Assembly: GCA_026874595.1 (NCBI GenBank)
Contig: CM049309.1
Coordinates: 6,344,576 to 6,408,575, forward strand
Direction: 5' to 3'
Source: Sipunculus nudus
Lineage: Eukaryota > Annelida > Sipuncula > Golfingiida > Sipunculidae
Length of the DNA: 64,000 bases
Both the position numbers and the translations under genes were made by a program. How positions within the stretch are numbered: the first letter of the stretch is position 1; every line of letters begins with the position of its first letter. The notes beneath the pieces were generated by a model. It saw nothing but the letters and a program-made list of their open reading frames with translations. It was not told the DNA's origin and searched no databases. Positions 33,150 to 45,024 of the stretch are shown piece by piece.

Positions 33150-36100
33150 TTTAGGCAGTAAGTTCATCGGTTGGCATTGAGAAGTTCTTTTCTCCTGTCG
33201 AAGTTCCATAAAATGAGGAAAAAATATCACGTCTCACAGTGATCCACGGTAAGATCCAAGCGGATAAGGTTTAGAGCCAACAACAGGGTCACAGTCTCTC
33301 TCTAAATTGTAGAAGGGTCAAGGGATATATGAAGTACTTACACAATCTCCATTACAGTACACGTTAAGAGGTTGGCCCTGTCGCTGAATCTTTAAGTGTA
33401 GTCGGGGATTCCTTATAAGGGCGACTGTTTCAGATCGGAACGTGCTCTGTGTACTAAACATGACGGGAAAATTGCATCTTTAACTGGATTCTTCCTCTTG
33501 GTTCTTTACCTTGGTCAGAATATTGCTCTAAATACAACCCTATATAACAGTGTCACATGTTCCAGAAGTTCACATGATCAGACAAGTAATATTTATAGGA
33601 AATGTTCACATCAACTACATAAACGCTTGTTGTCAATTTACAATTTCTTCGCCTGTATTACAAATGATAATTCCTTTTCGAAAAGTGTACAGTTTCATCT
33701 AATTTGTAATACAGGATAATATTTCAAAGTAGCTTTTTAGTACAAAAAGCTGATAAGTAAATAAATGTCAAACTCAAATGTTCATATGTGATAGGCTTTC
33801 AAGGGGAAGTAAACTTAGTGATCATGCAGATCGAAGCATTTTCATAAATAAGGACCCTTCAAATAAATTAAAATAAAAGTAGTTAAAAATAAAGGTTTCT
33901 TGTTTATTACTTTCTGTGCATGTGTAAAAATCATTATGATCTGTTCCATTTTGATTTGAATGTTCATTGTTTAACCATAAAATCAGTTATATTGCCACAG
34001 AAATCAGGAAACTCATATATAAAATACATCGATCTCATGAGAATATGAACTATATATATTTTAACTAAAGTTAATTTCTTTTCAGAGTTAATTACATTCA
34101 ATAATTGCACAAGACACTTTTTTTAACAGGCGCAGTCATGCTAGGCCGTAATTCGTTTCAGTCTGAATGAGAAACCCTCTAATTATCGGGAGAAGTAGTT
34201 TTGGGAAAATTAAATGACATTTTCACTAAGCCAGAGACTGGACCGTCTTACACTAATGCCACGAAGAAAATTGTCTCCTTACCACATTCACTCGTGTCCC
34301 TCTCCTGGGAAATTTAAACCCAGCCAAGGGTACATGTATAACTTGATTGCATTCAAGTGTTTCATTCAAGAAAGATTTTTTCTCTATGATTAGATGCAAC
34401 GATAACTCCCGCCACCAAAGGGAACTGTTGATAGCTCACTTCCATTTAAAATGACAAATTAGACCGTGGGTCGTCTAAAGCGCTCTTATTTGGACAGCCT
34501 TGGTACATCTATTCGTAACATCACGAAAAGCGACGTGGATTTCCCTGGGGGGAACAGTATATACATACATGTCACAAGACTCCGAGCGATGACTTATTTG
34601 AACCGGTTTTCCCGAAATAGCTGCGTAACAGATAGAAGCAAACCTGAAATTCCGGCGTTAATGTCAGCTAAGGTTCAGAGTGCCTAACAATTTCAGATCA
34701 CATAACATATTTTTGTAAGTGTATAAGAACTGTTTTTATGACCAAATCTGTTTTTTTTTTTTCATATTGTAATATCAAACTTATGGGCGGAATTTAATCA
34801 AAAACACGCATCCTTGAAAAATAGCCTGAAAAAGTGCATATTTTAAAGAAACTTGGCAATTCTATAAAACTGAATGGAAAGTTCCGGGACACATCGCTTG
34901 ACCGAAAAAAATCATTTATTTATAAATGTGTTATTCATCTATTTTGGTTAACTCAAATCAGCAACACAAAACAAATGTTGGAGGCTTCACTTATCTGTGA
35001 TGACCAATACATTTAAATAACAGAGAGGGACAAACTCAAGGTGACACATTCGGAAATGTTATTAAATAACCATCAATGTTTCTGACAAATCATATTTTGA
35101 TTGGTGAGCCAGATAACATCCCCTCTGGGAGGATGCCAATAATTTAGAAAAATACTCGCCCTTCAACATGGCATTTGCTACGCACACTACAACCCTGGCC
35201 TATATTCGAAATAAGATTATGAAATAAAAGAAACAAACTTACTCCTTTCGGCTAGATGAATATAAGTAAAATGGTAAAAGAAAAGAAACAGAAAGTTAGC
35301 ATATTGATCAATCAGATTGAGAGAAACATCCGTATTTCAAAGCTACCATTGTTGCCAAGGTCCTTTTGAGCGGTTCCGTATCACGTGACATTAATCAAAC
35401 AGATTACGGGACGTTATCTTAAAACGACAAAAGAACAAGCCGACCAATCTTCTATCGCCCCCGATTACCTGGGTGTGTGAGACCTATAACTGACAGGTCA
35501 TATCAGTGCCATTGGAAACTCTGACGCATCGGTCTCAGGGACAAAGGGACTATATTGGCTCCTTGTAAGCACTGCTTGGTTGTAACCTTGCAACAAATAG
35601 GAATACATGGGCTCGTGTCCCAAAGGCTATCCACAAGTTTATCTTTGTCAATATAAAAGGATTTTTTATAAAGGTGTCTTTGTTTCGATTAGGTCTGTGA
35701 TTACAGCACAGTTAATGTAGCAGGTTGGTAATAAACTCACAAACTGACCTATCACCCGTTAATCTGGATTGATTAAGATTCTAGACGATATGATTCCAGA
35801 GATTTCTTCAGTATAGAGTGGTACCTGTGTTGTCTAGAGTGAAACCAAATATTTCCTTATAATATGCGGCTCATGGAAACCTCCAGGTTAGGAGCACAGT
35901 AAGGTTTTCCATTTTACTACAAAATTTCAGATGTCCCTATGTAGTGATTTAAATTCCCAAGTTATTATTAAGAGGGGAACCAATCTATAACTTCCGAGTT
36001 GGTTTGCTTCCGCTATCTCTTTGCTGGAGATAAGACGGAAGGAGTAAACAAGTAAAACTACAAGTACACAGTGACTGAAACATTTTAATTGTTTTTGGAC

Positions 36101-36225
36101 ATATATATGCCTCACGCACAGTTTATTAACCTTTGACCATTACAATATAATTGACACATATAGATAACACCAAGATAAATATCGAGAACAGAGGCAAATA
36201 AAGTCATTGAGACGATTTAAAAAAA
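33150..36225. other. No gene seen
   Basis: About 3 kb of AT-rich DNA without recognised repeats, exons or RNA genes. Small frames (33498-33719, 34466-34687, 34834-35016) carry no motif. One TATCACGTGACAT word lies near 35380. Confidence 0.5.
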
Positions 36226-36229
36226 TTAA

Positions 36230-36605
36230 TTAGAAAATAATTTTTGAGGCGGTAACCGACTCCATTTTTGCATTGCTGTTATGTACATCTGCAGGACTGC
36301 ATTCTGGTCTCGGACTACGTGGCAGGGCAGTAGCACAGGCTTCTTTTGGTTTTATATCCCGGTGTAAACCAGGCCCGGTGACTTCTGCCCCTGCGGATCC
36401 TGGAGGTGTAACCGTTCTTATGGCTGAGTCATACCCCCTATAGGAACCCCCGAATAGTGCATTCGTTTGTGAATAAAACATGGCCGTTGGTCACGGCCTT
36501 CCCATAAAGTCTGCAGAGTGCTCACCCTGGGTGGGGTGCTTACCTGAGGTTTGAACTCACGATCTCCAGGCTATGAGTCATGTGTTCTACAGCTAGACAA
36601 CTAAA
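36230..36605 (-). mobile_element. tRNA-derived SINE, family C copy 1
   Basis: On the minus strand a tRNA-like head reads TTTAGTTGTCTAGCTGTAGA then ATCGTGAGTTCAAACC, a Pol III B-box-like word. The body carries GGGAAGGCCGTGACCAACG, ACACCTCCAGGATCCGCAGG, TCACCGGGCCTGGTTTACAC and GCCACGTAGTCCGAGACC. The head and early body align with 40928-41165; the later body aligns with 49035-49190 and 52005-52110. As a SINE it would depend on a LINE for movement. Confidence 0.75.
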
Positions 36606-36988
36606 GCAGGTTTGCAGAGCAGATGATTAAAAAGAAACCATTTTAATGATTTTTCGCTCAGTATTGCCCCAAGTAGTATGACTACAGGAAGTTATTTAAG
36701 GTCTGTAAGATTAACAACATGTAAGCTCATGCCCTTTAGCAATAATTTCATTAAACGACATTGGTCCTAATGTTGAACTCATTAATTAATGCTCATAGGC
36801 AAGGTGACCAATTACCAGTCAAACTGAGTACACGTGACTTAGTAACCTACGACAAGGCTGGGCTTTTTATATTTCAACATTCTTCCTTACCGCCACCATT
36901 TGCAAGTTTTTTTACCAGAAATCTATTACAGTATAATCGGCCATTTTTCATAATTAAATAGATTTCATCAACCTTTTGTGATGTTGTG

Positions 36989-37206
36989 CAGTGATGTAGT
37001 CGATTCCACACAATCCGAGGGCACCTTTTCCGAGTCCGAGTCATTTGGAAAACCAGTCTGAGGCCGAATCCGATTCAAATATCCTTAAGAAGTACTTTAA
37101 AATGGGTAGTATGATGGTTAATCACAATAAGCACAGCTTAGTATATATAGTTTATGTATTTTTCTACTGGACTCGAATTGGACTCGGCCTGATATCTACA
37201 TCACAG
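36989..37206. mobile_element. 218-bp hAT-like MITE with 8-bp target duplication
   Basis: Terminal inverted repeats are CAGTGATGTAG on the left and CTACATCACAG on the right (10 of 11 match). Flanks are the identical 8-mer ATGTTGTG at 36981-36988 and 37207-37214. A CA(G)TG-type end plus an 8-bp target duplication is the hallmark of the hAT superfamily. The interior carries GAGTCCGAGTC and GGACTCG words on both sides. No transposase, so non-autonomous. Both target copies are still identical, suggesting modest age. Confidence 0.85.
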
Positions 37207-37219
37207 ATGTTGTGGTACC

Positions 37220-37790
37220 TTGTCTAAATTAAAAAAAAAACATTTGAAGCAATTCTATATTGATAACGCAAGAACTCCTAAAAAGCCTAGCAGTTATAAT
37301 TTCGAAACTTATATAATTTGCTACACTGCAGCGCTTAGACATGAGGACGTGAGGTTTTTATTTAAATCATACATAATGTGCAAACAACTTTCAACTTTTG
37401 AAACATCCATCATTCACCTATCAATATTTCAAGTAAAATACATGCAAATACGTAGAAAGGTCCACATTCATTTTCCCTTGGCATATGCAATAGCTAATCT
37501 TATGCTTAAATTGTACCTGACAGATGTCACTGACAAATAATATAGTTATGGTCTAGAGCGAAGTCCTCAATTAGACACTATCAACGTCAAATTAGTCGTG
37601 CGGCTCCCCACAGGCGACTGATCTGAGGGTGACTTGTTGGGTCACAGCATGGACCGTGTTTGCGTGTGACAGACCTAATTCCATCTCTGTTCTCTATTTG
37701 CCTCCAGATTACTAAGTACATGGGCGAACCAACTATGAATACAAAGTCAGGAAACAAGTGAATACAACGGACTGCTTAAGGTTAGAGAAG
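37220..37790. other. No supported gene
   Basis: A 106-codon plus frame (37220-37540, beginning at a non-ATG codon or internal Met) has no recognisable motif and lies directly after the MITE; probably chance. Confidence 0.4.
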
Positions 37791-37797
37791 AAGACTC

Positions 37798-37838
<41 letters not shown>

Positions 37839-38160
37839 CAGAGACAGAGAGAGACAGACAGACAGACAGACAGAGACAGAGAGGGTCAGATAGATATATA
37901 CCAGAGAAAGGGAGAGAGGGAGAGTGATATCAGAAAGGCAGATATATATATACCAGAGCAAGAAAAAAAAAAGAGCGAGAGAGAAAGAGAAAAAAGATGT
38001 CAGAGATATATACAAGAGAGAGAGAGATAGAGAGAGGGGGAGAGAGAGATCAGAAAGATAGATAGATAGATATCCTAGAGAAAGAGAGGTCAGATAGACA
38101 CCTATATATGTGTGTATATATATATAAATATATATTTATATATAAGAGAGAGAGAAATGC
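37798..38160 (+). repeat. Long purine microsatellite: (GA)n, (CAGA)n, (GATA)n, (TA)n
   Basis: A continuous low-complexity block with (GA)n at about 37800-37830, (CAGA)n to about 37872, mixed GAGA/GATA to 38095 and short (TA)n near 38105-38140. Arg/Glu-rich and Ser/Leu-rich frames here are artefacts. Confidence 0.95.
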
Positions 38161-38164
38161 AGAG

Positions 38165-39190
38165 AAAAGCCACATAAAAGAACAAATAGCCAGACACACA
38201 GCTAGACCGACAGAAATTCAAACAAGGAGACATTATGTTATATAGGTCCATACATTCTGCACAAACTGAATTAAATGTTCTGCTTTAATATATACAATAG
38301 GCCCACATTTCCTATTGTAATGTCAATATTTTTATGCATAAATCACTTTGCAGAACGTGGGAACACTATCAAGTATCTTTAAAGAGGATGTATTTATTAC
38401 CGCACCATTCCAACCATCACATTTACCTGGCGTCTGGCAAACGAAAACAGCAATTCTGTGCAGGCGAATTGAATAATGAAGTAACTAATGACCGATCCCT
38501 TGGCCAGATGGCCCTTGTTTGTTTTTCCGCGAGATGCTGCTTTAATAATTCAAAGTGGCTTTTCCCGTGGGCATCTAGACCCTATTTGTTTTCACTATAA
38601 TATCGCTTAAATATTTTAAAGCTACGTGAGTATGGAGAGGCGAAATGGTGTCAGACGAAGTCAGTGTAGAAACCATAACAAAAATATTTTGCCCGTGTCA
38701 CAGCCGGGGCGGGAATACAGATACTGCCATTATATGCTTATGTATCAATCAATGTCATATTAAATGTGTCTGGAGAGAACCTGACATACAGGACAGGTCT
38801 AACTTAGATTTTTCATTATGAATTCGTATACATTCCCTCATGGTGAATAAATACTGTGCACTGAAGATGCTTTTTGCATTAAGGTGTTCTAGTTGTCACT
38901 TGTTCAATAGTAAAAATTCTATGGCATAAATTTCAAACAACATAATACTTCTACAATAATGAAGCCATTCTTTATTTTTGAAGTCCTGAGATTAATTTCT
39001 ACAAAATATGTGAAAACAGTATTGTCATGGATATGATTCATTTACCCGTTGAACACTCCAAATTAAAAATGTATCGTCTTTAGATATTTTTTTTTCTCTG
39101 GACAGTTTACACAAGATTGTCATCTTAACTGGGGCATGTGCACACACGTACAAATTCACAGACAAATATTACCAATATGATTTATTCAAT
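38165..39190. other. No gene seen
   Basis: AT-rich spacer; an 88-codon frame at 38334 lacks motifs. Confidence 0.5.
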
Positions 39191-39194
39191 GTTC

Positions 39195-39358
39195 TCAGGG
39201 GCGTAAATATATCCCCCCCCCACACACACACTTTTTAGCAAGGGGAGTTGACAATGTAATAATCCCCCCTGCTATTTAGAGAATAATATTTATAAATTGG
39301 AAATGAGATATATTAATGATTAGAATTAAAGACTTTGGTTCCATTTATGAGTTAAGTA

Positions 39359-39405
<47 letters not shown>
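39195..39405 (-). repeat. Repeat family G, copy 3, followed by (TA)n
   Basis: CAGGGGCGTAAATATAT, 9 C (39213-39221), CCTGCTATTTAGAGAATAAT, ATATATTAATGATTAG and AAAGACTTTGGTTCCATTTA match family G; a (TA)n tract follows at 39369-39405. Confidence 0.75.
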
Positions 39406-39407
<2 letters not shown>

Positions 39408-39409
39408 TA

Positions 39410-40925
39410 TCCCAGCTTTGTTCACCCTCACCCTTGAAGCTAAATTGGCGCCACTGAATCCTATCGTCAACAATGGTGTTTTTATACTTTTCTTTACATA
39501 AAGGTCTGCTTCAAGGAAACAGATAAGAAAACCATTTGTTCCAGTATCCTTAATTGAAAGGTGATCAAATTCATCAATAATTGCAACGACAGGGATAACT
39601 CAATCCTAACATTAGCAAAGAACATAATTGGTTCTTCTATTACCCATATCACTACAGATCTCTTTACACTCTTGGTGTTTACACATATTTTACTTTCACT
39701 CTTTTTATTTAATTTTTGTTAAATATATATGTAAAGTATTAGTAATCTGAAAAGAAAACGATGCGTAAGCAAATCTTGGGAAAATGCGAAAGTGGTCGGT
39801 GTAGTACATTACTGATGGATGCAAAATTTTAAATCAATTGTAATAAATATGAAACGATTTATCGGTACTCACATGCAAAGTATTTCAAAGCAGAGCTTTC
39901 GTCTGGTCTCTACCAGACTTGTTCACTGAATGTAATTGAATTGGTCTTGCGTGGCAGCATTACCACACTCAAACCATTAAGTAAACTTCGAATCAAAGAT
40001 CAGGCTTAAGCTCCGAAAGAAAAATACACGAAAAGCTGAATCCGGTAATGGATAACGGGTTAAATAAGGCCGCTCTCGAAAATATAATACACAATCGGCA
40101 AAACGTCTAATTATCAGACAACAGGAAAATGTAGTTTTCCAAAACGAGGCTTGGTACCATCCAAGCCTCGTTTCCACCTCCATATAGGAACACGGCGACC
40201 TCTGCTTACGACAACGGGTAATGTTTTCCTGTCATAACCGGAGGGTCTGACTGTCGTGGCCTTGGGTTCTTCGTTAGGTAATTGGCCATAATGGCGGTTC
40301 TTTCCATCTAGGTGAAATGTCAAAGAGACAAGTTTGATCTCAGTTACGACTTCGTTGGTGGCAACAGAGTCATTTTTTAACTAGCTGCCTGGGGTTGTTA
40401 ACTGTAAGAAATACGTAAAGCCGCTGCCTATTAACATGTTGCCGGGGAACTTTTGCGGAGATCACTTAATAAGGTACAGATCTGGGCTAGGTGACATGAA
40501 AAGCAGAAAAAACCGATAATACACAGTAACAACATTTATAATCTAATATTACTAATGATACATCCATGGTCTCGATTTGACAAGATTCAGTTAATAATGA
40601 TGAAGAATTATATAACTATTTTAAGCCTCCTTGGTTTCAGGATTACCACATTGCTATCCGGGTAGGGTAAACAATTTATAACATTTTCGAGGCAGAACAT
40701 TAAATTTGTCTGAATTTCTGTAATTTCAAATATTTACAATTTCTGAAATCCGAAACCTTTACTATTAGGTTACGTCCTATCTCTCTTTAGTACAAGCATG
40801 TACTAGCTGACCCCACTAATTACGCTGTATCTAGTACAAAACATAAGATAGATGTTGTGAGGAAATCCAATGCACTATAAACACACCAGTAAATAACCAG
40901 AGGATACTTGTCCTTCATTGTATAT
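39410..40925. other. No gene seen; two hairpins
   Basis: Apart from hairpins at about 39904-39922 and 40142-40173, nothing is recognised. Minus frames at 39977-40323 overlap each other in different phases. Confidence 0.45.
40142..40173. other. Perfect 13-bp inverted repeat with 6-base loop
   Basis: AAACGAGGCTTGG, loop TACCAT, CCAAGCCTCGTTT. The stem is GC-richer than its surroundings and has no T-run after it. Function unknown. Confidence 0.85.
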
Positions 40926-40927
40926 TC

Positions 40928-41165
40928 AGGTATCACCCAGGTCCATTGCCTACCGCACCTACAGTTTCTGGGGGTGTAATCAACACCAGTGTTGGGTCAT
41001 AACACCGAGGGACCCCAGATACATACTCGTTGGGTACAGCCTTCCCACTAAGCTTGCATACCACTCACCCCGAGTGGGGGGGGGGGGAATCACTCAGCTT
41101 TGAACTCACGACCTCTCGACTTTGAGTCCTGGGCTTTGAGCCCTAGACCACATTAATCGGTGGTA
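40928..41165 (-). mobile_element. tRNA-derived SINE, family C copy 2
   Basis: On the minus strand: TGTGGTCTAGGGCTCAAAGC and GGTCGTGAGTTCAAAGC (tRNA-like head with B-box-like word), a 12-base C run (G run at 41076-41087 on the plus strand), GGGTGAGTGG, then GTGGGAAGGCTGTACCCAAC and an ATGACCC block. The head and the GGGAAGGC-GT-CCAACG block align with copy 1 at 36.3-36.6 kb. Confidence 0.7.
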
Positions 41166-41169
41166 TATA

Positions 41170-42190
41170 ATTTATGGTGCCACTTTGGCGAACCCTTCCT
41201 TGAGCACAATTGAAATCTCATCTGGGAAAAAATAATGAAAAGTTTTCTTTATATGGATTTTTTTTTCTGATTAAAAATATTAGTTTACCATCTCATGCAT
41301 ATTCGTATCTAGAAATGAATAACTGTCTTTTAAAGCCAAACATGAATTATTATAGACAGCGCTGGACTATCAGAAACAAATAATCGTATAATATGTGCTT
41401 CAGAGGTTTTATTATATACCCTGCCGGACACTCCAGGACATGTCTGTCATACAAACACATTTAAAGGAGTTTTATTGGTGTTTATTCTATCAGACAAGCA
41501 CGCCCGTTCTGTCCACAGCGCCAAATTGATATTTCAATGGAACGAATGATTCTCCAGCCGACCTGGAAATCTGATCAAAGGACCAAAGGCAGAGAAACTT
41601 AGCGGATGTAAGGGGCCGCTCTCCTGGTCCATGGTGAGTCCTTTTAACGAATTTCAATGTCTGATTGACTTTCCAGCCGATCTAAAGAGACCCCTTAGAC
41701 GAAGCATAAACACATAGGCAGCAATCACAGCCTAAAATTGGCGGTTCTAACAAATATGCTGTATTGAGCTTGCTTTTTTTCTGCAATTTGTCATAAAATG
41801 CCTTATAATACTGAAGAGGATCCACTTTTGGGGACGCTGGGCCGAAAGGTTATCGGATACGAGAAAATGGTATATGGCAATATGTTTACAGATCCTTGGT
41901 GGAGGTTTCTGCCTTTTGGGTTTAACGCACAGATCTTCTTTCATGTGCGGAATGCTTATGTGAGAATCCTTCCGGAATGGGCCAATGTCTTCATTTCAGA
42001 TCTGCAGACTAATTTTTTCAAGTGTCACCCTGGACGGTCCAATACACTGTTTTTAAGCACATTAGCATGCCATTTGTTGTATCTGGTCCTTATTTCTAAC
42101 CAGTTCATGTCGTAAAACCAGCCAGGGTGCCGAGTAACACATGGACAAAGCCGATCCCAGTATATATAGGTGTCCGAGTATCTGAACACT
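41170..42190. other. No supported gene; one 105-codon open frame
   Basis: The plus frame 41798-42115 is among the longest non-transposon frames (contains MFTDPWWRFLPFGFNAQ) and has a fair Kozak A at -3. I recognise no family, and several frames of similar length occur by chance. GTGAGTCC near 41634 follows 25 open codons but has no compelling acceptor. Confidence 0.35.
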
Positions 42191-42196
42191 GACAAC

Positions 42197-42395
42197 TAGG
42201 AATCTGCATTCCAGGGAATGCAAGCCTCCGCCATGGGGGGGGGGGGGGTTCCTATTGTAGGATGTACCTGAATCCGCGTTTGAGGTCACCTATTTCCCAC
42301 TTATGTCCAGGTTCATTCGTGCATAAGTCACTATACATTTGTAAATATTCCTTGACCACATTCCTGAATCCGAATCATCTGCAGGATCCACAGGG
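42197..42395 (-). repeat. Interspersed repeat family A, copy 6 (reverse), with G run
   Basis: GAATCTGCATTCC, GAATGCAAGCCTCCGCC, a 14-G run (42235-42248), GTCCAGGTTCATTCGTGCAT, TTCCTTGACCACATTCCTGAA. Same order as copy 2 at 3.7 kb, but with a poly-G expansion in the middle. Confidence 0.85.
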
Positions 42396-42405
42396 CCAAA
42401 AAAAA

Positions 42406-42560
42406 GGCTGACAATATTTTTTAAATCACACGATCCCACAAATTGGCTGACATTTTTTTTTTTAAATCACGGGATCCCACAAATTGCCAGACCCTTTTTT
42501 TAAATCACACAATCCAAAAAAATTGGCGGACACTTATTTTTTTAATCACACGATTTTTTG
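42406..42560 (+). repeat. Degenerate tandem repeat, about 40-bp unit, 4 copies
   Basis: AAATCAC(A/G)(C/G) followed by a GATCCCACAAATTGG-type block and a T run recurs, with AATCAC at 42424, 42465, 42503 and 42544 (spacing 38-41). It begins right next to family A copy 6. Confidence 0.85.
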
Positions 42561-42564
42561 TTCT

Positions 42565-44990
42565 TTCGTGGAAAATGAACTGGAGAAATCCCAGGATTTG
42601 GTCTGCATGGGAAATGAATTGGAAAAGTCCATAATGAACTTTTTTTGTTATGGCAATTGTATTAGGCAATAATATACATTTTTTTGGATTTATAACAGGA
42701 ATGCTTGACTTGAAAAAGCCAAGTGTGAAGTCTAGTATGGGTATATATGACACAACTATGTGTTACGCACGTACCTGTGAGCTTAAAGACTCGAAAGCTT
42801 GTGTGTACATGAATAAATTAACCTATTCAAAAGGCGTCACTTTTCTTCATGTGGACAACATTGTATCATGTGATCCTTCTTTTAGCTGAAAAGTTACAGA
42901 CGACTTGTTTTACCCTTAGTCTTTCCTCTTAGACATATATTATCTTCTTTAATGGATATAGGTGACTGTTGACCGCCTCGTTGATTAACTGTAGCCCCTC
43001 AGGAGGCCAAGAAATACGGTTGGTTTTTCCGCTCTGATCACTAGGCTTTGGTGTAGTTATCAAAGAACCTCGACCTGTTATTTGTCGCTGACATTGCCAG
43101 TGATATATCTGTCTTATATTAAGCAGTGCCTTTTTCACACGGTCACATGCAACCCACACATCATAAAGCAACATTCACTATAGAGAACGACGCTGTTTAG
43201 GGACTAGGGGTGGGGGGGGGGGGGTCACAATCAAACCCTTACAATGCACCGCGGCTTCCACATGTACTAGCGGCGTAGGTAAAAATCTAGTGAAGCGGGT
43301 GATGTCGTCCGTTCAAATATGTTGCTAAATATGAAACAAAATATTACTTATTCCATGAAGTCGCTACTACAAAAATGTCCCTGTTTAGTAATTTGCCTTG
43401 AAAATTTCTTTTTCATTTATTTTACCTCCTACTCTCTTTATATTTAATACTGATTACACAATATGTAAGGTGAAGCTGTTTATGTTAATTGGGATTCTGT
43501 GTATCCAAGTGTCAGAACTGGGATATACTAGTGCTTTAGTTGAAATGCCGGGTACTTACATAAATACTGTATTTGCTTAGCCTTGATTACATGGCAACTC
43601 TATTCAGTCTAATTGCACTTACATTCACCTCCCATGGGGCCAAGCCATGAGCATGGGCTTGGCAGCCCCTCTGCTGTATAGTTGCAGTAAAGAATTATAT
43701 ACAACAACTTTGTCGCCCATCCTGGACCAGGTTATGATCTCTACACAAACCCTAAACAGCTAAGTCATACTCCTGTGAGTCCGATTCTGCACAGTATGCC
43801 TCGCATCTTATCGTTTCTCCTGGTTCTAGCACGTGAAAGAGCAGTGAAATTGACAAATTATGTTTCCTGTGGCGGCCATTTTGAAATCGACGATGGCGGC
43901 CATACATTCAAAATGCAGGAACGCCAGGATGTTACATCCTATTTTCTTTTTCACACCGGTTTCCTAATTCTGCTAAAAAAATAGCATATTCTATATTCTT
44001 AGAACCCGCTCCTACATTTTTGTGTCTGTCTCCCTGTCGCTGTCTGTCTGCCTGTCTGTTTCTGTTTGTATGTTTCAATTATCGGGTAATCTGAAGAATA
44101 TCCTATTTACAAGGATATCAGTTAGGTATCAAACTTGAGGAATAAACATGATGGTACAGAAAATACGTACTTTACATACCTCTGTCCCCATACACGTATT
44201 TCCTTAAGATGTAATCCTCACTCATTTCACGTAATTACATGATTATTATCATAGAGCCAAAATCATGATTAGCTCGTCTATGTAATCAGGAGTAGAGTAT
44301 AACACGAGACAGAAGGCTGAAGCTAGAGACGCAAGATTCGATGACCAGCTAGAGCGGAAGTCAGTCTATGTATCGGAAGTGGGCGTTGCCAATACTGATT
44401 AAAATAATGGGGGATCTGCTTTTACAGGTTTGAAATTAAGTCAGGATTATGGGCGGAAAAGGAATCCGATAAAAAGAAACTCAGCATCCAGGCACAGGTA
44501 CAGTTTGCCAGGAGTATTAGTAGACTTTTTACATAACTCTCGAACACATTACTATAGAGAAGAAACAGATCATCGCTGCTTTTCTTTATTACGCGTATAT
44601 TTCTATGCTATTTAGGTCGGAAAAAGGGGCACTCTTCAGGCAATCTGAATTCATGATTTGTATTTTAATAATGGAAAGTTTTAACTTATATAGCGCCTAT
44701 TTTAATGATCATATTTGCTCGGTATGTTATAATATACGAAGGTACCAGACTAGTACCATCTTGACCTGAATGAAGGACAGTCAGCCTTTAAAAACGACTG
44801 CCGTTAGTTGTGATCAGCTCAGCCCACGTTTCATTATGACGAAGGGTACCAGGTTGTTTGGGTATGGCTGGCCTAAATTCAGACTACGATCTGACTCTGA
44901 GGATTTCAAAGTCACGATCACGGGATAAGCTCCCTAATCTTTTAAGCTACCCGCATAGACATGTTGTCGGCGGGACTTGCATTGAACTGG
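42565..44990. other. No gene seen
   Basis: A 13-G run at 43212-43224. GGCGGCCAT occurs twice in direct order near 43872-43906 with ATGG cores on both strands (YY1-like words) but with no exon attached. A (CTGT)n-rich patch lies at about 44023-44065. Confidence 0.45.
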
Positions 44991-45005
44991 CCATTTACAT
45001 TCTCA

Positions 45006-45019
45006 GTTGCTATGACAAC
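45006..45019. promoter_or_regulatory. Perfect match to the RFX X-box consensus
   Basis: GTTGCTATGACAAC fits the animal X-box GTHNYYATRRNAAC at every position. RFX factors use X-boxes in promoters of ciliary genes. No promoter or exon is visible nearby, and about one match this good is not surprising in 64 kb. Confidence 0.25.
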
Positions 45020-45024
45020 GTATT

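Noticed and set aside
37758-38030. Arg/Glu-rich frame and its Ser/Leu-rich opposite
   Set aside because: Translation of a GA/CAGA microsatellite on either strand; no unique sequence.
39865-39935. Hammerhead-ribozyme-like core: on the minus strand GTCTGGT-AGAG-ACCAGAC followed by GAAA
   Set aside because: The stem II-like hairpin and GAAA are present, but the required CUGAUGA before the stem reads CAGTGAAC, and no matching stems I and III could be drawn. At most a decayed remnant.
41540-41640. Possible plus-strand exon ending at GTGAGT near 41634
   Set aside because: Only about 25 open codons and a weak acceptor (GATTCTCCAG); no recognisable peptide.
41798-42115. 105-codon plus-strand frame with aromatic-rich start
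   Set aside because: Looks superficially protein-like but no family, splice site or repeat match could be recognised; kept only as a note.
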